NCBI GenBank assembly: GCA_945874095.1
Contig: CAMCFM010000262.1
Coordinates: 1-6,652, forward strand
Direction: 5' to 3'
Source: Candidatus Kuenenia stuttgartensis
GTDB taxonomy: Bacteria; Planctomycetota; Planctomycetia; Isosphaerales; Isosphaeraceae
DNA: 6,652 nt
Part shown: positions 5,777 through 6,652 of the stretch, piece after piece
How the letters are laid out: every line of letters starts with the position of its first letter
How positions within the stretch are numbered: the stretch's first letter is position 1
Program-made: the position numbers and the translations under genes
Notes under the pieces: model-generated
Databases searched by the model: none
Seen by the model: the letters and a program-made list of their open reading frames with translations, nothing else
What the model was told of the DNA's origin: nothing

Positions 5777-6652
5777 TTAGCGAGGCTGGCCTGATGTTCG
5801 CCGATTCGAAATGCGTCCATCGGTCGTACGCGAGCTATCCGCAGGTTGGCGGGCGATCACGCGGGTGGAACTGTCGTCAGACGGTACATTTGAACGCTTC
5901 CGAGGCTTGTAAACCTCTACTTCTGAAGATGTTTTGTGCGATACGGGCGCCTCTTCTGCCACTGTGGTTTCATGCCCTGATGCGACTGATTTCGTCAATT
6001 CAGGATTCTGTAAAGGCCTGCCTGCTCCCACCTCTTTGTCCACTTTCACCTGATCGCCCACGGTCGATTTCGCTTCCACTGCCAACTGCTTAATCGTCCC
6101 AATCGTCTCATTTTTACCCGCGATTTTCTTCGTTTCCTGCTTGAATTCTGTATAAGTCGTCTTTAACCCATCTTTCGTCAACCCGTTCTCACGAACAATG
6201 TCAACCTTGTCAGAAACCGTTGTTTTTGCCGAACTTAGAAGCTCTCCGATCCATCCGATGATGCCCTTCATCTTTACGGTTCTGTACGCTGTTTGGACCC
6301 GGTTTTTCGCAATCGCAGTGACTCGGTCCACCGACTCCGATGGTTGCCCGATGGCGATATACTGGCCATCTTTCCCCTTCGGCCACACATCGGAAACCTG
6401 CTTCACGCAAAGCCCTAGAATCACATAACAAAGCAAGGTCGAAAACAGCTTGTCCGACCAGAACTTCATGGCCGTGCCAAAAGCCTTGTTCACACGCAGG
6501 TTAGGGAAACTTTCTATACTAAAATATTCGTCACAGAACAGGTGCGACATATAGCCGGTCATGATCCCGGCCGCCATATAAACGCGCACCCAGTGATTCT
6601 CATGGGGGTAATAAAGGTACATGATCGAACCCCAGATCACGCACGTTGGAAG
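5777..6652 (-). CDS. YdjM/DUF457-type membrane protein, putative metal-dependent hydrolase, 5' end outside the window
   Basis: The frame is open through the window edge (LPTC precedes the in-frame GTG at 6640), so 291 C-terminal codons are visible and the true start lies beyond 6652. Numbering from that GTG, AGIMTGYMSHLFCDEYFS (24-41) matches the GYLSHxxxD helix of YdjM-family inner-membrane proteins annotated as putative metal-dependent hydrolases, and NKAFGTAMKFWS (51-62) fits the planctomycete versions I recall. Membrane segments are likely before residue 11, at about 20-36 and at 65-80. The family's upstream HRGxTHS-like motif is expected outside the window. From about 82 to 287 the protein becomes a long hydrophilic tail, longer than in the short YdjM form, with a diverged 52-residue internal repeat (129-151 and 181-203) and a basic Ser/Arg-rich end. 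Enzymatic activity in this family is not firmly established, so the hydrolase label is tentative. It converges on prmC and no functional link is apparent. Confidence 0.75.
   Translation of the reverse strand, partial: LPTCVIWGSIMYLYYPHENHWVRVYMAAGIMTGYMSHLFCDEYFSIESFPNLRVNKAFGTAMKFWSDKLFSTLLCYVILGLCVKQVSDVWPKGKDGQYIAIGQPSESVDRVTAIAKNRVQTAYRTVKMKGIIGWIGELLSSAKTTVSDKVDIVRENGLTKDGLKTTYTEFKQETKKIAGKNETIGTIKQLAVEAKSTVGDQVKVDKEVGAGRPLQNPELTKSVASGHETTVAEEAPVSHKTSSEVEVYKPRKRSNVPSDDSSTRVIARQPADSSRTTDGRISNRRTSGQPR

Noticed and set aside
5794..6093. Plus-strand 99-aa open frame
   Set aside because: It is antisense to the YdjM-like gene, which has membrane segments and a family motif; this frame has neither.

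Overview
The window looks like chromosomal DNA from a planctomycete of moderate GC content (about 50% by eye). Three things point there. The first gene is a large beta-helix surface protein whose N-terminus carries a variant of the planctomycete LEPR-XLL motif (LEQKQLL). The ribosomal protein L31 is type B and lies just upstream of prfA-prmC. The spacers hold GC-rich hairpin repeats, one of them built around GGGCGCTAGCCCC, which I recall from planctomycete genomes. The genus cannot be fixed from the sequence alone.

Layout: 1-121 is a short leader region holding a strong Shine-Dalgarno sequence, a 12-19 codon open frame and a hairpin. 122-2629 (+) encodes an 835-aa secreted or surface protein: LEPR-like N-terminus, CSLREA-like segment, right-handed beta-helix, DUF11-like domain, Gly/Pro-rich linker and Ig-like C-terminus. 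It ends at a clear intrinsic terminator (2669-2706). After a leader of about 260 nt comes 2965-3279 (+), ribosomal protein bL31 type B, closed by two tandem terminator hairpins. Then 3480-4592 (+) is prfA (RF1), overlapping by 4 bp with 4589-5473 (+) prmC, the methyltransferase that modifies the GGQ glutamine of release factors. A 303-bp spacer (5474-5776) is packed with hairpins, including two inverted copies of a 31-nt element whose only differences are compensatory stem changes. On the minus strand, 5777-6652 is the C-terminal part of a YdjM/DUF457-type membrane protein, cut by the window edge and convergent with prmC.

Functionally, the centre is a translation block: L31 (50S subunit), RF1 (stop-codon reading and peptide release) and PrmC (activation of RF1 by Gln methylation). 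prfA-prmC is a translationally coupled pair, while L31 appears to be transcribed separately. The flanking genes are envelope-related and show no obvious link to translation. I do not see a defence system, mobile element, CRISPR array, tRNA or rRNA. The most notable non-coding signal is the covarying inverted hairpin pair between the convergent genes.
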